Shown one piece after another: positions 25,968 to 34,805 of a DNA stretch of 64,000 nt (position 1 is its first letter; each line of letters begins with the position of its first letter). The stretch is from the NCBI GenBank assembly GCA_024256265.1, contig JACGUK010000005.1:62001-126000 (forward strand), written 5' to 3'. Source of the DNA: an archaeon. GTDB lineage: Archaea; Thermoproteota; Nitrososphaeria; Nitrososphaerales; JACAEJ01. Under the pieces are notes generated by a model. It did no database searches. It was given only the letters and a program-made list of their open reading frames with translations, and was not told the DNA's origin. The translations under genes and the position numbers were made by a program.

Positions 25968-26623
25968 TGATATTCACTGGACCAAGCCTTAATCCTGAGA
26001 AAGCAAGAGAAATATTCGATAAAGCTATGTATATGCCGCCTATTAAGCGGGGGGATGCAGCAAAGGCTTTTGAGAAAGGAGCTAAAATTATTGGGATAAT
26101 AGATGGCATATTCTTTGATGAAGTTGCAGTCTCCCCGAAAGAGCTTCTTTCTCTTCTAGATAAAGGCGTCATATTGATTGGAGGAAGTAGCATGGGTGCC
26201 TTAAGAGCAGCTGAGCTTGACATTTGTGGAATGATTGGAATAGGGCGTATTTATGAGATGTATAAAAAGGGCGATATAAATTCAGATGATGAGGTTGCCC
26301 TTATATTTGCCCTTGATACTTTAGAGCCTCTATCAGAGCCATTGGTTAACATAAGGTATAACCTAAAGGCTCTTGCCGAAAGAAATTCAATAGATATTAA
26401 AACTGTTGAAAATCTATTAAAGATAGCTCAAGGATTGTATTATCCATTGAGAACTTATGAGAGAATAATCAAATTGGCCATTGGTGAGAAGCTGTTAACG
26501 AAGGAGGAAGGAGATAGAATATTGGATTCAATAGTAAAGAATAGAGTCGATCTTAAGAAACTTGATGCAATAGAAGTCATAGAGAAAGTCAAGGAAATTG
26601 CTATCCAACAAAATTTAATTTAA
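25952..26623 (+). CDS. tfuA: TfuA-like protein, YcaO partner
   Basis: A 223-residue TfuA-domain protein: VIFTGPSLNPEKARE at the start, YMPPIKRGDAAKAFEKGAK, GIIDGIFFDEVAVSPKELLSLL, and the strong IGGSSMGALRAAELD motif (Ser-Met-Gly-Ala-Leu-Arg-Ala). TfuA partners with YcaO in peptide thioamidation, probably delivering sulfur or the substrate. The start is TTG inside the ycaO end, preceded by GGAGGAG. Its 3' end overlaps the convergent NifB-like gene by 4 bases. Confidence 0.87.
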   Translation: MAEKIVIFTGPSLNPEKAREIFDKAMYMPPIKRGDAAKAFEKGAKIIGIIDGIFFDEVAVSPKELLSLLDKGVILIGGSSMGALRAAELDICGMIGIGRIYEMYKKGDINSDDEVALIFALDTLEPLSEPLVNIRYNLKALAERNSIDIKTVENLLKIAQGLYYPLRTYERIIKLAIGEKLLTKEEGDRILDSIVKNRVDLKKLDAIEVIEKVKEIAIQQNLI

Positions 26624-27528
26624 GCATGGAAGATTTCGCTCATCTCATAATGTCTTTCTTGAAAGCCTATTTCTCGCCCAGGAATCCCAACTGCATCTGC
26701 TCTACACATCTTGCAAAGCCTAAATTGCCTTATGATTTTTTCACATTTCATCCTTGCATCTTGAAGCTCATCACATGTTGGTGTGCTTCTTCTCTTAAAA
26801 TTGCCTATTGGAATCAATGGTATTATGTTTTGAACGTATGCCCCTGCTTCTTTGATTCTTTTAGCAACCTCTTCTACATGATGATCATTGATTCCTGGTA
26901 TAAGAACAGTATTCACCTTCACTATAATTCCTCTTTTAACAGCCAATTCAATCCCCTTTATTTGATTTGAAATAAGAATCTTGGTTGCATCTAATCCTTT
27001 GATCAACTTATTTTTGTAATAAATGAGAGAATATATCCTCGAAGCTATTTCTGGATCAATTGCATTTATAGTCACTGTAAGAAAATTAACGTCTATGCTA
27101 TCCAATTCATCCACCTTATCAGGGAGTAATAGACCGTTTGTAGCCACACATAGGAATAAATCTGGATATTTCTCATGAACAAGCTTTATTGTCTCGAATG
27201 TTTCTTTATTGAATAAGGGCTCACCTGGGCCTGCTATGCCAACAACCTTAAGCTCTTTAAATTCATTGACAACTATTCCCAAATAGTCTAAAGCTTCCTT
27301 TGGCGAAAGTATTCTTGAGCTAAGGCCAGGCCTAACTTCTAAAGGGTCTATCAATCTGTAGCAATAATTGCATTGGATATTACACTTTGGAGCGACAGGA
27401 AGATGAACTCTGGCAATGTTAATATGTGCTTTAGTATCAAAGCAAGGATGGCTTCTAACTATTCTGGGCTCAGTGGACATTTCCCTATGAATATTTGGTA
27501 TAAAGTATGTTATAATCTTATTGATCAT
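26620..27528 (-). CDS. Divergent NifB-like radical SAM protein
   Basis: From ATG 27528 the protein is 302 residues. It has the NifB layout without a NifX domain: HPCF (H27, C29), IARVHLPVAPKCNIQCNYC (radical SAM C49, C53, C56), VVGIAGPGEPLFN, VNTVLIPGINDHH, and final CKMCRADAVGIPG. The NifB loop after the cluster normally reads DCxNESRPGV; here it is DPLEVRPGL, one residue shorter and lacking the cysteine. That cysteine helps bind a precursor cluster in NifB, so this protein may not make NifB-co. No nitrogenase genes are in the window. TTG 27570 is an alternative start; a TATA-like box about 34 bases upstream supports 27528. Confidence 0.72.
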   Translation of the reverse strand: MINKIITYFIPNIHREMSTEPRIVRSHPCFDTKAHINIARVHLPVAPKCNIQCNYCYRLIDPLEVRPGLSSRILSPKEALDYLGIVVNEFKELKVVGIAGPGEPLFNKETFETIKLVHEKYPDLFLCVATNGLLLPDKVDELDSIDVNFLTVTINAIDPEIASRIYSLIYYKNKLIKGLDATKILISNQIKGIELAVKRGIIVKVNTVLIPGINDHHVEEVAKRIKEAGAYVQNIIPLIPIGNFKRRSTPTCDELQDARMKCEKIIRQFRLCKMCRADAVGIPGREIGFQERHYEMSEIFHA

Positions 27529-27592
27529 GGTTACGCTAGGATAAGCCTTGATATCATATATATTAGTCAAATGTGTAATTTAAGGGATAGAT

Positions 27593-28231
27593 ATGGATGT
27601 GTTGGCGCTGGCTGTAGTTCTTGGACTCACAGCGGGTTTTTGCCCTGTTACAATTGCTTTTCTGCTTCCTTTTGCACCCAAGGTAACGAGTGAGAAGATA
27701 CGAAGAGTTATGGTCAATTTTATATTCTTCACTTTGGGGGTTGTAGCGATAATCGTCCCCATCAGTTTCATTCTATCACGCTTTCTAAACCTCATAACAG
27801 GAGGCAGATTTCTCAGCTATTTTGCCACTTCGTTTATCGCTATATTCATGGGCTTTTGGGCGTTGAGGATAATAAAGATACCACAGTACAGAACCCATTT
27901 GAATAGAGTGAAGAGCTTCACCAAATATAAGCCTAACAACTCCTTCAACTGTGGGTTTCTTTTCGGCATAATAACTATTGCAAGGCTTGCACCATTGTAC
28001 ATTACCATGTTGTTCCTGATTAGCACTAGTGAAGCTATTATAAGTACAGTTGGCATCATTATCTACACAGTCTTGATGTGTCTGCCAATGCTGATCGTAG
28101 CATCGGCAATAAGCATCGCGCACCTTAACGAAATAATTTTAAGATATTCAAGACTTTTGGATGCAATCACAGGAATCATACTCATATTCATTGGCATATA
28201 CTATTTGCTAATCACTCTTGAAATCCTCTAA
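27593..28231 (+). CDS. CcdA/DsbD-like membrane protein
   Basis: A 212-residue protein with six predicted membrane helices. GFCPVTIAFLLPF near residue 16 resembles the Cys-Pro motif of the CcdA/DsbD electron-transfer family, and a second cysteine lies in NSFNCGFLFGI, giving a possible redox pair across the membrane. CcdA passes reducing equivalents from cytoplasmic thioredoxin to the cell surface. It diverges from the NifB-like gene and leads into a metallo-beta-lactamase-fold gene 16 bases downstream. Confidence 0.7.
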   Translation: MDVLALAVVLGLTAGFCPVTIAFLLPFAPKVTSEKIRRVMVNFIFFTLGVVAIIVPISFILSRFLNLITGGRFLSYFATSFIAIFMGFWALRIIKIPQYRTHLNRVKSFTKYKPNNSFNCGFLFGIITIARLAPLYITMLFLISTSEAIISTVGIIIYTVLMCLPMLIVASAISIAHLNEIILRYSRLLDAITGIILIFIGIYYLLITLEIL

Positions 28232-28246
28232 GGTAGGAGAGATAAG

Positions 28247-28909
28247 TTGAGTCTTATATGTAAAGGTGTATATCTCATAAGGGCTGGTCTTACCATATGC
28301 TACTTAGTAGAGGGAAATGAAGGCTTAGCCTTGATTGATACTGGTATGCATGGAAACGAGAGAGCCATTCTGAATACCATCAAGAGAATCAGAGAAAAAC
28401 CATCAGATCTAAAACTGATCTTGTTAACTCATGGGCACACAGATCATGCTGGTAACATTGTTCTCTTAAGACAAGTTACTGGAGCGAAAGTTGGCATACA
28501 TGCTCTTGATAGACCTTACGTTACTGGAGAAAAGAAGGCTAGGATACCTACTGCTAGAAATATAAGGGGGAAGTTTCTCAAAGCAAAGTTTCTTTTCAGA
28601 TTCCTCCTTCATCCTATGAATAATTTTCATCCAGACTTTTTGCTAGAGGATGGCATGGACTTAGAGCCATTAGGTCTTCCAGTAATAGTTATTCACACCC
28701 CAGGTCATACAAAAGGCTCTGTATCCATATACCTTAAAGATAGAAGGGCAGTCTTCATAGGCGATTTAGCAAAAGGTAAGGGAGGCAAGCTTACGGAACT
28801 TCCTTGGGCTGAGAACTGGGAGCAATTGAGAGAGAGTTTAAGGCGTGTACTTGAATTAAGATGTCATTTCATATGTCCAAGCCATGGTGAAGTTGTAGAA
28901 ATGGGATGA
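28247..28909 (+). CDS. Metallo-beta-lactamase-fold hydrolase
   Basis: A 220-residue MBL-fold protein. Metal ligands are visible in THGHTDHAGN (HxHxDH), in HTPGHTKGS (third His) and in FIGDLAKG (bridging Asp), with a terminal SHGE. Short members such as this act as glyoxalase II-like thioesterases or general hydrolases; the substrate is unknown. TTG at 28247, with GGAGAGA 5 bases before it, is the start. It is probably co-transcribed with the CcdA-like gene. Confidence 0.8.
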   Translation: MSLICKGVYLIRAGLTICYLVEGNEGLALIDTGMHGNERAILNTIKRIREKPSDLKLILLTHGHTDHAGNIVLLRQVTGAKVGIHALDRPYVTGEKKARIPTARNIRGKFLKAKFLFRFLLHPMNNFHPDFLLEDGMDLEPLGLPVIVIHTPGHTKGSVSIYLKDRRAVFIGDLAKGKGGKLTELPWAENWEQLRESLRRVLELRCHFICPSHGEVVEMG

Positions 28910-28947
28910 ATAATCCAAACTTAATGTCTATTAGCATTGGCAGAAAA

Positions 28948-29758
28948 TTAAGCTTTCGAGATTTTTGGACCGAAAGGACAAGAAGCATCAGGTCCTAACC
29001 AGTCTCCATGAGTGATGTATGCTGTGTATCTGCAACCGCCACATAGGTTGCTGTATGCGCATACTTTGCAAGAACCTTTTAGCGCTTTTCGTTTTCTGAT
29101 ATAATTTAGTAGTTCATTATGAATCCAGATTTCTTCTAGATTTTGTTCGAGAAGATTGCCCAGTTTTATTGGGGCAGGAACGCAGGGAATCAGGTCTCCA
29201 GAAGCCGTGAGCCCAGCATAGGTTAAGCCAGCTGAGCATCCACCGAAACCTGTTGCAAACTTTCTCACAATCTTAGAAACCTCAAGTCCAAATTTCTCTT
29301 GAAACATCTTTTCGTACCCTGACAAAGCTTCACTCACTGTGAAAACTTTGCCCTTTGAACGCTCGTAGCCAAGGCGTGCGTAATAGGTCATTCCTCGAGC
29401 ATAACATTGCATACCGAATCTCTCTGTTACGCTCTTGTAGAGCTTATTGTACAATGCTTCCAGAGCCTTAATTTTCTCTCTAGGCGTCACGTCAAGGTAG
29501 CATGCTTCTACTCCACGACCAGCAGGTATAAGCCGGTTTAGATAGATACTTTCTCTTCCTATACCTCTTAACCAATCTTTATCACCTTCCTTTTCGCAAT
29601 CTACATCAACCCATTTACTTCATCCCAGTGCACATACTCCTAAATATCTATCATTTCTTTTATATGCTTTTGAATCGTCTTGTCATGAATGGTTCTACTC
29701 TTCTTTTTAAGTCTTCTTTACTCTCGAATGACGTCTCAATTTTGGTTACATTGCTCAT
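28948..29758 (-). pseudogene. Decayed radical SAM/SPASM gene
   Basis: The open part (28948-29490, GTG) is a SPASM-type C-terminus with CxxC-x-x-C style cysteines (GGCSAGL, CKVCAYSNLCGGC). Coding similarity continues in frame upstream of the GTG (NRLIPAGRGVEACYLDVT) to a TGA near 29620; then HWDEVNGLM appears in another frame before a TAG, preceded by another TAG. An ATG at 29758 opens a 32-codon piece in yet another frame. No CxxxCxxC radical SAM motif is found, so the core is deleted. This fills the stretch 29491-29760, which has no intact gene. A working short SPASM protein from GTG 29490 cannot be excluded. Confidence 0.6.
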
Positions 29759-29910
29759 GTTACTATAACCTAGTGGGATGAGAATCGTACTACAAAGGCA
29801 AACATAATTAAGGAAAGATTGGTATTTCCACTTTTAAAGAACAAAGTTCCTTAACAAGGATTCGCAAGTGAAATAATTCTATCAAACAATTACATTCTGG
29901 AGGTGAAAAT

Positions 29911-30426
29911 ATGGATAAGAGGCAAAAAAGTGCATTACTAGGATTGACTGCATTATTGATATTGGTTCCATCTATGATGATAACTCCAGCATTAGCAAGT
30001 TCTCTTAATGATGCAAGCATTGGCGATAAATATACAATAATAACCATTAAAGGCGAGGCTAAGACAAAGATACAAGGGCAAGTAATAATTGCCCCAGCAT
30101 GCGTCAAGCTCATAGTCGAAGTTACAGAAACCTATCAGGACTGGATACTGTTCAAGGTGAATTATGGGGAGATAGAAGTCAATGGAGTAACCTATAACGT
30201 GATAAGTGGATGGTGGAGAGGATCATACAACAAGATAACTCATGTAGGGCAGTATGAAGGATGGGCTCAGGATAACAATGGTAATAATGTCTACTTCATT
30301 CTTCGCACTCTCGACTTAAAGCAGACTCAGGAAGGATGCTTCATGAGGATGAAAGGAGCTTTCAAAGACCCTGAAGGGAACTACTGGTTGCTAAATCTCT
30401 TGACATACAGATTCAAGATAAACTGA
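29911..30426 (+). CDS. Secreted protein of unknown function
   Basis: A 171-residue protein with a clear signal peptide (basic DKRQK, then a hydrophobic run to about residue 29 ending in ALA). The mature part is beta-rich with two cysteines and aromatic repeats (ISGWWRGSYN, YEGWAQDNNG). A good Shine-Dalgarno GGAGGTG precedes ATG 29911 at 7 bases. I do not recognise the family. The 150 bases before it, beyond the decayed radical SAM gene, hold only a likely promoter. Confidence 0.6.
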   Translation: MDKRQKSALLGLTALLILVPSMMITPALASSLNDASIGDKYTIITIKGEAKTKIQGQVIIAPACVKLIVEVTETYQDWILFKVNYGEIEVNGVTYNVISGWWRGSYNKITHVGQYEGWAQDNNGNNVYFILRTLDLKQTQEGCFMRMKGAFKDPEGNYWLLNLLTYRFKIN

Positions 30427-30515
30427 TTAGCGTAATACTAGCTTAATCCATCCATTCTTTTTTATCCTCAAATTAAAATAGTGCATCATCTAAAACCTTT
30501 TACTAAGTGAATAAG

Positions 30516-31409
30516 ATGAAGGTGCTGATCACTGGTGCGAATGGATTTGTCGGCTGGCATTTATCCAGTTACCTTGAGAAAAGAGGTTTCATCGTTATAA
30601 GAACTGACATAAAATCTGCAGATTTGATAGGAGATTTATTAGATGATGATTTTGTCTTCTCTAAATTAAAGAATTTAGACTTCGATGCCATTGTTCATTT
30701 AGCAGCCATAACTGATATAAAAAGTACTATAGATGATCCTTATAAATGCTATAAAATCAATAGCTTCTTAACACTAAATATGTTAGAGTTAGCGAATAGA
30801 AAGAAGTGTGATAGATTTGTATATTCAAGTAGCGCCAATGTTTACGGCTTACCTTTAGATTTGCCTGTGAAGGAGACTACTCCCTTCAACCCAAGGTTAC
30901 CATACGATTACTCTAAGGTTATAGGAGAGCATCTTATCAATAGCTATAGCAAGCATAAAGGATTATTAACAACTATTCTCAGGAGTTGGAAGCTATTCGG
31001 TGAGCGTGATTCGCCAAAAGCAGCAATTCCTCACTTTATCAAATCATGCTTGGAAGATGAGCCTATTCCTTTGTATAACAGTGGAAGGGATACTACAGAC
31101 CCATACTATGTAGAAAATTATTGCCATGCTGTAGAGTTCTGTCTCAAAAAGGATGAAGCTATAAACGAAGTTTTTAATGTTGGAACAGGAAACGAGCTAT
31201 CAATAAGAGAGGTAGCAGAGATAATAAAGAGCATTACGAAATCGAATTCAAAGCTTCAACTGTTACCTCCTAGGTCTCCTTTAGAGGCTGAGCCTATGAG
31301 AAGCTATCCATCTATTGAAAAGATTAAACGAAAGCTTGGCTATAAACCCTTAGTAAGCTTTGAAGAAGGGTTAAGAAGAACAATAGAATGGATAAGAAAA
31401 GTTAGCTGA
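30516..31409 (+). CDS. NAD-dependent sugar epimerase/dehydratase
   Basis: A 297-residue extended short-chain dehydrogenase: VLITGANGFVGWHL nucleotide-binding loop at the N-terminus, HLAAITDI, YSSSANVYG (catalytic Ser), and YDYSKVIGEH (catalytic Tyr-x-x-x-Lys). It probably interconverts UDP- or GDP-sugars for surface polysaccharide or glycoprotein assembly. ATG 30516 is preferred over GTG 30507 because the fold begins at once. It stands alone and converges with the DUF1464 gene, three bases away. Confidence 0.82.
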   Translation: MKVLITGANGFVGWHLSSYLEKRGFIVIRTDIKSADLIGDLLDDDFVFSKLKNLDFDAIVHLAAITDIKSTIDDPYKCYKINSFLTLNMLELANRKKCDRFVYSSSANVYGLPLDLPVKETTPFNPRLPYDYSKVIGEHLINSYSKHKGLLTTILRSWKLFGERDSPKAAIPHFIKSCLEDEPIPLYNSGRDTTDPYYVENYCHAVEFCLKKDEAINEVFNVGTGNELSIREVAEIIKSITKSNSKLQLLPPRSPLEAEPMRSYPSIEKIKRKLGYKPLVSFEEGLRRTIEWIRKVS

Positions 31410-31412
31410 AAT

Positions 31413-32495
31413 TTACACTCTATACTTCAGCTTTAGTTCATCTATTGCTTTAAGATATATATTATCAAGCACAGTACCATTTGCTTCCTTTATCCTCATA
31501 AAGTCAACAAGTTTTTTATATTGACCACCTGCCAATCCATCTGCTAATAATGCTGCTCCTTGAGCAGCCTCTTTTGCTACTTTAGCGAATCCTTCCACTC
31601 TTCTAACCTTTCCTAAAGCAGATAATCTCTTAGAAATTTCATCATAAATTTTCTTCACTTTGCAAAGCCTTCCAGAAAGCATGATCTCTCTAGGCTCTCT
31701 AACAGAAATTCTCATCTGAGCAACCCCTTTCTCTATGCCTCCCATAAAAGCTTCCCATGCCAAATTGTAATGCTCATCATGAATTCTCATCACAAGCTCT
31801 TCTGGAGTAATCCTTTCATCTCCAGCTATGTATGCTACACCGCCTTGGCGAAGAGTGCTTTTATCAATTTTATTCAATAGGTATGCAAGCTCACCATCCA
31901 TAGCCCCAAGAGATAAGAATCCAATGTTACCAGTGGTACCTCCTATACCGTCTACTATCTGACCTTTTTCAACACCTAATATAGCATTGAAACCATAGCC
32001 TATCTCTACAAGTATGAAAGAAACTTTATCATAATCTATATCATAATGCCTTGCTTGGTCAAATACTCCTAAAACAGCACAGCAGAGCTTGTCAGCAGTG
32101 CCCATATCGATTTTATTTATCTTTCTATGGCTTGGTACTGTTGGCATATGTATAACCCCAGGGATGAAGTAGACATTGAACTTTTCTTCCTTCAGCATAT
32201 TAACAACTCTTCTTAGCCCTAAGATTTCTCTTGTATTTGAATCAGGTCTGATTAGAGTCATCAAAAAGAGCTTTTGATCATCTATCTTGCTAATATGTGT
32301 GAGAGGTAAGCCATAACCAGAGGGTCCAACTATGAGATTCAATGGTTTTGCCGATTTAAGAAGTTCTATGATGACATTTGGGTCTTTTAAAATATCTTCA
32401 GATGGAATAGCAATATCCATGAATAGTTTACCATTATCTAAACCACAGAAATCGAAACTCTTTGTGCCAGGGTCTATACCTATTACTCTTACCAT
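31413..32495 (-). CDS. DUF1464 family protein (kinase-like fold)
   Basis: About 360 residues from ATG 32495, which has GAGGGA six bases upstream (a TTG at 32513 is less likely). The opening VIGIDPGTKSFDFCGLDNGK is an ASKHA-type phosphate loop; later VEIGYGFNAILGVEKGQIVDGIGG and IMLSGRLCKVKKIYDEIS complete the sugar-kinase/butyrate-kinase-like layout. The family is archaeal and of unknown activity. Confidence 0.75.
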   Translation of the reverse strand: MVRVIGIDPGTKSFDFCGLDNGKLFMDIAIPSEDILKDPNVIIELLKSAKPLNLIVGPSGYGLPLTHISKIDDQKLFLMTLIRPDSNTREILGLRRVVNMLKEEKFNVYFIPGVIHMPTVPSHRKINKIDMGTADKLCCAVLGVFDQARHYDIDYDKVSFILVEIGYGFNAILGVEKGQIVDGIGGTTGNIGFLSLGAMDGELAYLLNKIDKSTLRQGGVAYIAGDERITPEELVMRIHDEHYNLAWEAFMGGIEKGVAQMRISVREPREIMLSGRLCKVKKIYDEISKRLSALGKVRRVEGFAKVAKEAAQGAALLADGLAGGQYKKLVDFMRIKEANGTVLDNIYLKAIDELKLKYRV

Positions 32496-32557
32496 CGAAT
32501 TTCCCTCTTCCAATGCTATCCTATTTTGTTATGCTTAACTTTATGATTTTTAGTTAT

Positions 32558-32758
32558 TCACTTCTCTTCAAACCAAATCCTTTTCAATGGAGTCCTATCA
32601 AAGTCAGCATCCTTAGAGTAAATCTCTTTAGCATTAACCCTTAAGGCTACTGATAGGTGAATAGCATCTTCAAGATCCAGATTATACTTGGACATTTCAC
32701 CATAGATAGGATCGTCTCCAAGCCAATACACAAAGACGTTAACATCCACGTACTTCAT
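32558..32758 (-). pseudogene. Shrunken PIN-domain toxin (VapC remnant)
   Basis: Only 66 residues. It begins with the PIN first strand and acidic residue (YVDVNVFVYWLGDDPIYGE) and jumps to the PIN C-terminal half (LDLEDAIHLSVAL, EIYSKDADFDR). About 60 residues including the central acidic residue are missing compared with normal 125-135-residue VapC, without a frameshift, as if by a clean internal deletion. It overlaps the antitoxin gene by 4 nt, the usual VapBC arrangement. It is probably inactive as an RNase. Confidence 0.7.
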
Positions 32759-33015
32759 TTGAGTTCATCCATAGCTATCTTAATAGATCCTTTCTGAATT
32801 TCAGCGTCTACGTCTTTAATATGTTTTCTAAGTCTAAAGATGCCTTGGGATGCTTTGGCAATGCTCTCTTCTCTTCTTTTTATGACTATCTGATTCTTTT
32901 CCAAGTTTATCTCAACAATCTCTTCTCCCTTAATGCCCATAGCCTCTCTTACTCTAGTTGGCAGATAGACTCTGCCACTCTTATCCACTTTTGATTTTAT
33001 CATTGAACTTATCAT
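32755..33015 (-). CDS. AbrB-type antitoxin (VapB)
   Basis: An 86-residue SpoVT/AbrB-fold protein: SKVDKSGRVYLPTRVREAMGIKGEEIV is split by the usual swapped-hairpin pattern (first KSGRVYLP, then VREAMGI), followed by a charged C-terminal helix for toxin binding. Either ATG 33015 or 33003 may be the start. It overlaps the shrunken VapC gene. With the toxin damaged it may persist as an autoregulator or relic. Confidence 0.75.
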   Translation of the reverse strand: MISSMIKSKVDKSGRVYLPTRVREAMGIKGEEIVEINLEKNQIVIKRREESIAKASQGIFRLRKHIKDVDAEIQKGSIKIAMDELK

Positions 33016-33052
33016 GACTTAGATTAGTTTATGCCATAATATAAATTTTGGA

Positions 33053-33106
33053 AATTAGTTCCTTATGTTTAGGACATTAACCCCTCACTCAAATCATGAA
33101 CTAATT
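33053..33106. repeat. Inverted repeat upstream of vapB and the MFS gene
   Basis: AATTAGTTC (33053-33061) and GAACTAATT (33098-33106) are perfect 9-bp arms around 36 bases, within the divergent intergenic region. It could bind a regulator of either gene. An orphan GGAGGAT lies just after it without a start codon nearby. Confidence 0.25.
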
Positions 33107-33182
33107 GAAAGGAGGATAGAATTAATTTTAATAAGGTACATAACTCTATTAGTAGTGAGATTCAGAATTTTGCTTATTTAAT

Positions 33183-34565
33183 ATGGTGAAACTTATGAAC
33201 AATACTGTAAATAAAAGAGTTGCATTACTTGTTGCTACAGTAGCCTCTTTTCTTGCACCCTTTATGATCTCTTCTGTCAACATTGCACTTCCCTCAATTG
33301 GGAGAGAATTTGCAATAGATGCAGTTTTGTTAAGTTGGGTTACTGCCTCATATCTTTTGGCCACAGCGATGTTTCTTGTCCCCTTTGGAAGGGTAGCAGA
33401 CATATATGGAAGGAAGAGGATTTTTACATACGGCATATTAATCTACACCGTTGCGTGTCTTCTTTTGACAATTTCGACTTCTGCTATTGTACTGATTTCC
33501 TTTCGATTTCTGGAAGGAATTGGAAGTGCAATGATCCTTGGTACTGGCGTAGCGATTCTAACTTCAGTATTTCCTTTTAGGGAGAGGGGTAAAGCTCTAG
33601 GAATAAATGTTACTGCAGTTTATTTAGGTCTTTCTCTAGGCCCATTTTTAGGTGGATTTTTAACCCAACATCTTGGTTGGAGAAGCATCTTTCTTGTAAA
33701 TGTGCCTCTAGGTTTAACGATAATCGTTTTTGTCTTCTGGAAATTAAAGGGAGAGTGGGCTGAGGCAAAGGGAGAGAAGTTCGATTTTACTGGCTCCACA
33801 GTTTACAGCCTAATGCTCATAGCGGTAATGTATGGTCTTTCTCTGTTACCGGCTATTTCAGGTGCATGGCTAATTCTAATTGGTGCATTAGGGATTTTGG
33901 CATTCGTTAAGTGGGAAATGAAGGTGGAAAGCCCTGTTTTAAATATAAATCTCTTTAGAAATAACAGAGTCTTTGCTTTCTCCAATTTGGCAGCGTTGAT
34001 CAATTATAGTGCAACATTTGCTGTGAGTTTTCTTTTGAGCCTTTACTTGCAGTATATTAATGGGCTTAGCCCCCAAAATGCCGGCTTAATCTTGGTATCT
34101 CAACCCGTTGTACAGGCTATCTTTTCACCGTTTGCTGGTTGGCTTTCTGATAGAATTGAACCAAGAATCGTGGCTTCAATAGGGATGGCGTTGACAACAG
34201 TGGGGCTTTTCCTCCTTACCTTCTTAAATGAAAAAACAACTCTGGAATTCATTATAGCCAGCTTGATTTTCCTTGGTTTTGGCTTTGCCCTTTTCTCGTC
34301 TCCTAACACAAATGCAGTTATGAGTTCTGTTGAAAAGAAATTTTATGGAGTAGCCTCTGCAACAGTTGGAACAATGCGATTGACTGGACAGACACTCAGC
34401 ATGGGAATTGCTACGCTGATATTTGCCATATACATTGGTAGAGTCCAAATTACACCTGAATGTTATCCGCTTTTTTTGAAAAGTGTGGAAGTGGCATTCA
34501 TCATTTTTGCCGCTCTTTGTTTCGTAGGCATATTCGCATCGCTTGTAAGAGGTAAGGTGCGATGA
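33183..34565 (+). CDS. MFS drug-efflux transporter (DHA2-like)
   Basis: A 460-residue integral membrane protein with roughly 14 hydrophobic segments. MFS motif A is visible as GRVADIYGRKRIF in the first cytoplasmic loop, motif C-like GPFLGGFLT in helix 5, and a second-half loop GWLSDRIEPR. It probably exports drugs or metabolites by proton antiport. It is transcribed alone and followed by a hairpin with a T tract. Confidence 0.83.
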   Translation: MVKLMNNTVNKRVALLVATVASFLAPFMISSVNIALPSIGREFAIDAVLLSWVTASYLLATAMFLVPFGRVADIYGRKRIFTYGILIYTVACLLLTISTSAIVLISFRFLEGIGSAMILGTGVAILTSVFPFRERGKALGINVTAVYLGLSLGPFLGGFLTQHLGWRSIFLVNVPLGLTIIVFVFWKLKGEWAEAKGEKFDFTGSTVYSLMLIAVMYGLSLLPAISGAWLILIGALGILAFVKWEMKVESPVLNINLFRNNRVFAFSNLAALINYSATFAVSFLLSLYLQYINGLSPQNAGLILVSQPVVQAIFSPFAGWLSDRIEPRIVASIGMALTTVGLFLLTFLNEKTTLEFIIASLIFLGFGFALFSSPNTNAVMSSVEKKFYGVASATVGTMRLTGQTLSMGIATLIFAIYIGRVQITPECYPLFLKSVEVAFIIFAALCFVGIFASLVRGKVR

Positions 34566-34572
34566 AGTAGTA

Positions 34573-34614
34573 GGTGTAAAAGCCAGTCGATTTGCTTCTC
34601 TTTTTACACTTTTT
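34573..34614 (+). terminator. Hairpin with T tract after the MFS gene
   Basis: GTGTAAAA (34574-34581) pairs with TTTTACAC (34602-34609) around 20 bases and is followed by TTTTT. It lies eight bases after the stop codon. Confidence 0.45.
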
Positions 34615-34645
34615 GATTAATCGAATTATCTCTTTTGCGTAGGCT

Positions 34646-34759
34646 CTAAAGGACTTCTAAAACCTCTAGGTCCTCTTGGCTCAACCTCCAACCTAAGGCT
34701 CCCGAAAACTCCTCTACCCTTTCCTTTCTTTCACTCTTTGGTATCGCTTGAAAAAGAAA
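34646..34759 (-). pseudogene. Aldo/keto reductase C-terminal fossil
   Basis: On the minus strand the frame reads AIPKSERKERVEEFSGALGW followed by RLSQEDLEVLEVL and a stop. This matches the conserved C-terminus of aldo/keto reductases (PIPKA...VEENAGALGWRLSEEDL). A stop codon lies about 12 codons upstream and no start is available, so only about 38 codons remain. It occupies the otherwise empty 240-base gap between the MFS and mptE genes. Confidence 0.55.
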
Positions 34760-34805
34760 ACACGAAGGCTAAGATTTAAATTGTCTATGAAAAAGGTCAC
34801 AGGAA

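Noticed and set aside
26620..27528. A nitrogen-fixation locus
   Set aside because: Only a divergent NifB-like gene is present, with no nifH, D, K or E/N homologue.
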